A stretch of DNA of 7,615 nt from CAYMJV01 sp964390545 (GTDB taxonomy: Bacteria > Desulfobacterota > BSN033 > UBA1163), in assembly GCA_964390545.1 (NCBI GenBank), contig CAYMJV010000097.1, positions 1-7,615 of the forward strand, in the 5' to 3' direction. Made by a program: the position numbers and the translations under genes. This document shows, piece by piece, positions 6,321-7,615 of the stretch. Positions within the stretch are counted from its first letter, which is position 1. Every line of letters starts with the position of its first letter. Under the pieces are notes generated by a model. That model was not told the DNA's origin. It made no database searches and worked only from the letters and a program-made list of their open reading frames with translations.

Positions 6321-6342
6321 TTCCTCAACCTGAAGGTATTCT
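6315..6342 (+). promoter_or_regulatory. Candidate promoter for the FBP aldolase/phosphatase gene
   Basis: ATGACA (6315-6320, 5 of 6 to the -35 consensus) and TATTCT (6337-6342, 4 of 6 to the -10 consensus) are 16 nt apart. The predicted transcript start is about 6349, giving a leader of about 44 nt before the ATG at 6393. The -35 box is exactly the terminal six bases of the palindromic repeat. Pattern match only. Confidence 0.35.
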
Positions 6343-6392
6343 ATCTATCATTCCATCGCAAGACTCAATCAGACATGAATAAGGAGGAGACT

Positions 6393-7493
6393 ATGAAAAC
6401 GACACTCAGTATTATCAAGGCTGACATTGGAAGCATTGGGGGACACATCCGCCCCAGTCAGAAACTGGTGGAGGAGGTCCGGAGTCATGTGGCTTCAAAA
6501 GGGAAGGGGATGGTCACCGATTTTTTCATCAGCCATACGGGGGATGATATTGCCATCCTCTTTTCCCATGGTTTGGGAAAGGGAAGTGAAAAGATCCATC
6601 AATTGGCCTGGGATGCCTTTGTGGGTGGGACAAAGGTGGCTAAAGAGCAAGGACTCTATGGGGCTGGGCAAGACCTGCTGAAAGATTCCTTCTCAGGAAA
6701 TGTGAAGGGAATGGGGCCAGCCGTCGCTGAGATGGAGATTGAAGAAAGGCCCAACGAACCTTTCCTTTTCTTTGCTGCGGATAAAACCGATCCGGGTGCG
6801 TACAATCTCCCTCTCTATCTCGCCTTCGCCGATCCGATGTACAACTCTGGATTGATTCTCAGCCCTTCGATGAATAAAGGATTCAAATTTGTCATCATGG
6901 ATGTAAGTTACACGGAGGGAGATCGGTTCATTGAGTTGAATTCTCCAGAGGAGATCTATGACATCGCGGCCCTTTTGAGGGACAATCAGCGCTTTGTGGT
7001 CGAGTCGATCTACTCCCGCAATAATGGAGATATTGGTGCTTCGGTGAGTACCACTCGACTTCATAATATTGCTGGGAAGTATACAGGAAAGGATGACCCG
7101 GTGATGTTGGTGAGGGTTCAAGGTGCGTTCCCTGCAACCGGTGAGGTTCTCGCCCCGTTCAACATCGGTCACTATGTGGCAGGTTTTATGAGGGGGAGTC
7201 ATACTGGACCACTCATGCCGGTGAAGATGAACTCCAGCATCTCCTATTTCGATGGACCCCCTGTGGTCGCTTGTCATGCCTTCTGTGTCCACAATGGGAA
7301 ATTGACCGAACCTGCGGATGCCTTCGACCATCCCTATTGGGATTGGGTGAGGAACAAGGTTTCCCAGAAGGCTACGGACATCCGGCAGCAAGGCTTTTCT
7401 GGGGCAGCGATGTTGCCTTATGGTGAGCTCGAGTATGGGGGCATTGTGGAGAAGATGGGGAACTTGGATAAGAGATTCAAGGTAAGGAAATAG
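6393..7493 (+). CDS. fbp: Fructose-1,6-bisphosphate aldolase/phosphatase (class V FBPase, archaeal type)
   Basis: This bifunctional gluconeogenic enzyme condenses dihydroxyacetone phosphate with glyceraldehyde 3-phosphate and then dephosphorylates the product to fructose 6-phosphate. The 366 residues match the family. Expected metal ligands are present: D11, H18, D51, D52, Q93 and D130. The aldolase site is Y230-T-G-K-D-D, with K233 as the Schiff-base lysine and Y230 as the catalytic tyrosine. The conserved stretches S219-T-T-R-L-H-N-I-A-G, V-R-V-Q-G, G-H-Y-V-A-G-F-M-R-G-S-H and F-D-H-P are intact. I chose ATG 6393 because AAGGAGGAG (6381-6389) precedes it and MKTTLSIIKADIG is the family start. 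A longer frame from 6315 would begin inside a repeat, and the ATG at 6375 has the ribosome binding site within its own codons. The enzyme was described in archaea and deep-branching bacteria, so it suggests gluconeogenic or autotrophic carbon flow, possibly a thermophilic ancestry. Confidence 0.96.
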   Translation: MKTTLSIIKADIGSIGGHIRPSQKLVEEVRSHVASKGKGMVTDFFISHTGDDIAILFSHGLGKGSEKIHQLAWDAFVGGTKVAKEQGLYGAGQDLLKDSFSGNVKGMGPAVAEMEIEERPNEPFLFFAADKTDPGAYNLPLYLAFADPMYNSGLILSPSMNKGFKFVIMDVSYTEGDRFIELNSPEEIYDIAALLRDNQRFVVESIYSRNNGDIGASVSTTRLHNIAGKYTGKDDPVMLVRVQGAFPATGEVLAPFNIGHYVAGFMRGSHTGPLMPVKMNSSISYFDGPPVVACHAFCVHNGKLTEPADAFDHPYWDWVRNKVSQKATDIRQQGFSGAAMLPYGELEYGGIVEKMGNLDKRFKVRK

Positions 7494-7566
7494 GAAATTT
7501 CCAAATCCCAAGCACCAAATAAACCATTCATGATCAAAGTACCGTCCTCAAACCATGAAGATTTGT

Positions 7567-7611
7567 AATCCCCCCTGTCCCCCCTTTAGAAAAGGGGGGT
7601 GTGGGGGGATT
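7567..7611 (+). repeat. 45-bp G/C-run palindrome, copy 2
   Basis: It has the same AAT-C6-N3-C6-TTT-N3-AAA-G6-N3-G6-ATT plan and the same 45-bp length as the copy at 5145-5189. Both outer spacers are TGT and the loop is AGA. Read on the opposite strand the loop becomes TCT, and the flank becomes CTCA before AAT, matching CTTA at copy 1, so this copy is inverted. It lies 73 bp after the aldolase/phosphatase stop. It could end or stabilise that transcript as a hairpin, but no T tract longer than three follows on either strand. The preceding 7494-7566 stretch holds no gene that I can see. Confidence 0.9.
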
Positions 7612-7615
7612 TGAG

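Noticed and set aside
6315..6392. 26-codon N-terminal extension of the FBP aldolase/phosphatase
   Set aside because: It begins inside a palindromic repeat, is not part of the family, and the strong AAGGAGGAG site serves the ATG at 6393.
6693..7511. 272-codon open frame on the - strand
   Set aside because: It is antisense to the intact FBP aldolase/phosphatase gene, has no family resemblance, and its composition follows from the coding strand.
7495..7525. AT-rich AAATCCCAAGCACCAAA stretch as a further repeat family
   Set aside because: It resembles intergenic repeats I recall from other genomes, but only one copy is present here and it has no internal symmetry, so it cannot be supported from this window.
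7567..7611. Palindrome as an intrinsic terminator for fbp
   Set aside because: The stem is long and GC-rich, but only ATTTGAG follows, with no U run. The same design occurs upstream of a tRNA, so termination is not its evident main role.

Overview
This window looks like chromosomal housekeeping DNA from a Desulfobacterota (deltaproteobacterial) type bacterium. The gene order rplT, pheS, pheT, ihfA, merR, tRNA-Pro, surE is one I recall from Geobacter and relatives. The protein sequences fit that placement, but the assignment is an inference without database support. All protein genes lie on the + strand and there is no integrase, transposase or CRISPR array.

Bases 1-4373 form a tight translation and nucleoid block. 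It opens with the last 22 codons of ribosomal protein L20, followed by both subunits of phenylalanyl-tRNA synthetase, an IHF-alpha type DNA-bending protein and a small MerR-type regulator. Gaps are 27-65 bp, so this is probably one operon continuing from the infC-rpmI-rplT genes. The pheS-pheT gap holds a GC-rich palindrome with a G-quadruplex-type G-run pattern immediately before the pheT ribosome binding site.

Bases 4398-5027 hold two less familiar genes. The first is a tiny membrane-protein gene whose frame breaks at a run of seven T. The second is a fusion of a four-cysteine zinc ribbon to a YbjQ-type (UPF0145) domain.

Bases 5028-5452 carry a tRNA-Pro(GGG) gene flanked by two kinds of non-coding repeat. 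surE (survival nucleotidase) follows at 5453-6208. Another repeat-rich gap comes next, and then a class V, archaeal-type bifunctional fructose-1,6-bisphosphate aldolase/phosphatase at 6393-7493, which catalyses a one-way gluconeogenic step. The window ends in a palindrome of the same design as the one before the tRNA.

No new multi-gene system is visible. The unusual content is the set of small palindromic and tandem repeats in most gaps from pheS-pheT onward: five or six elements of at least four designs. Two 45-bp palindromes share an identical architecture and lie in opposite orientations. One element may supply the -35 box of the aldolase/phosphatase gene. The frameshifted membrane ORF and the zinc-ribbon/YbjQ fusion are the other points worth checking.
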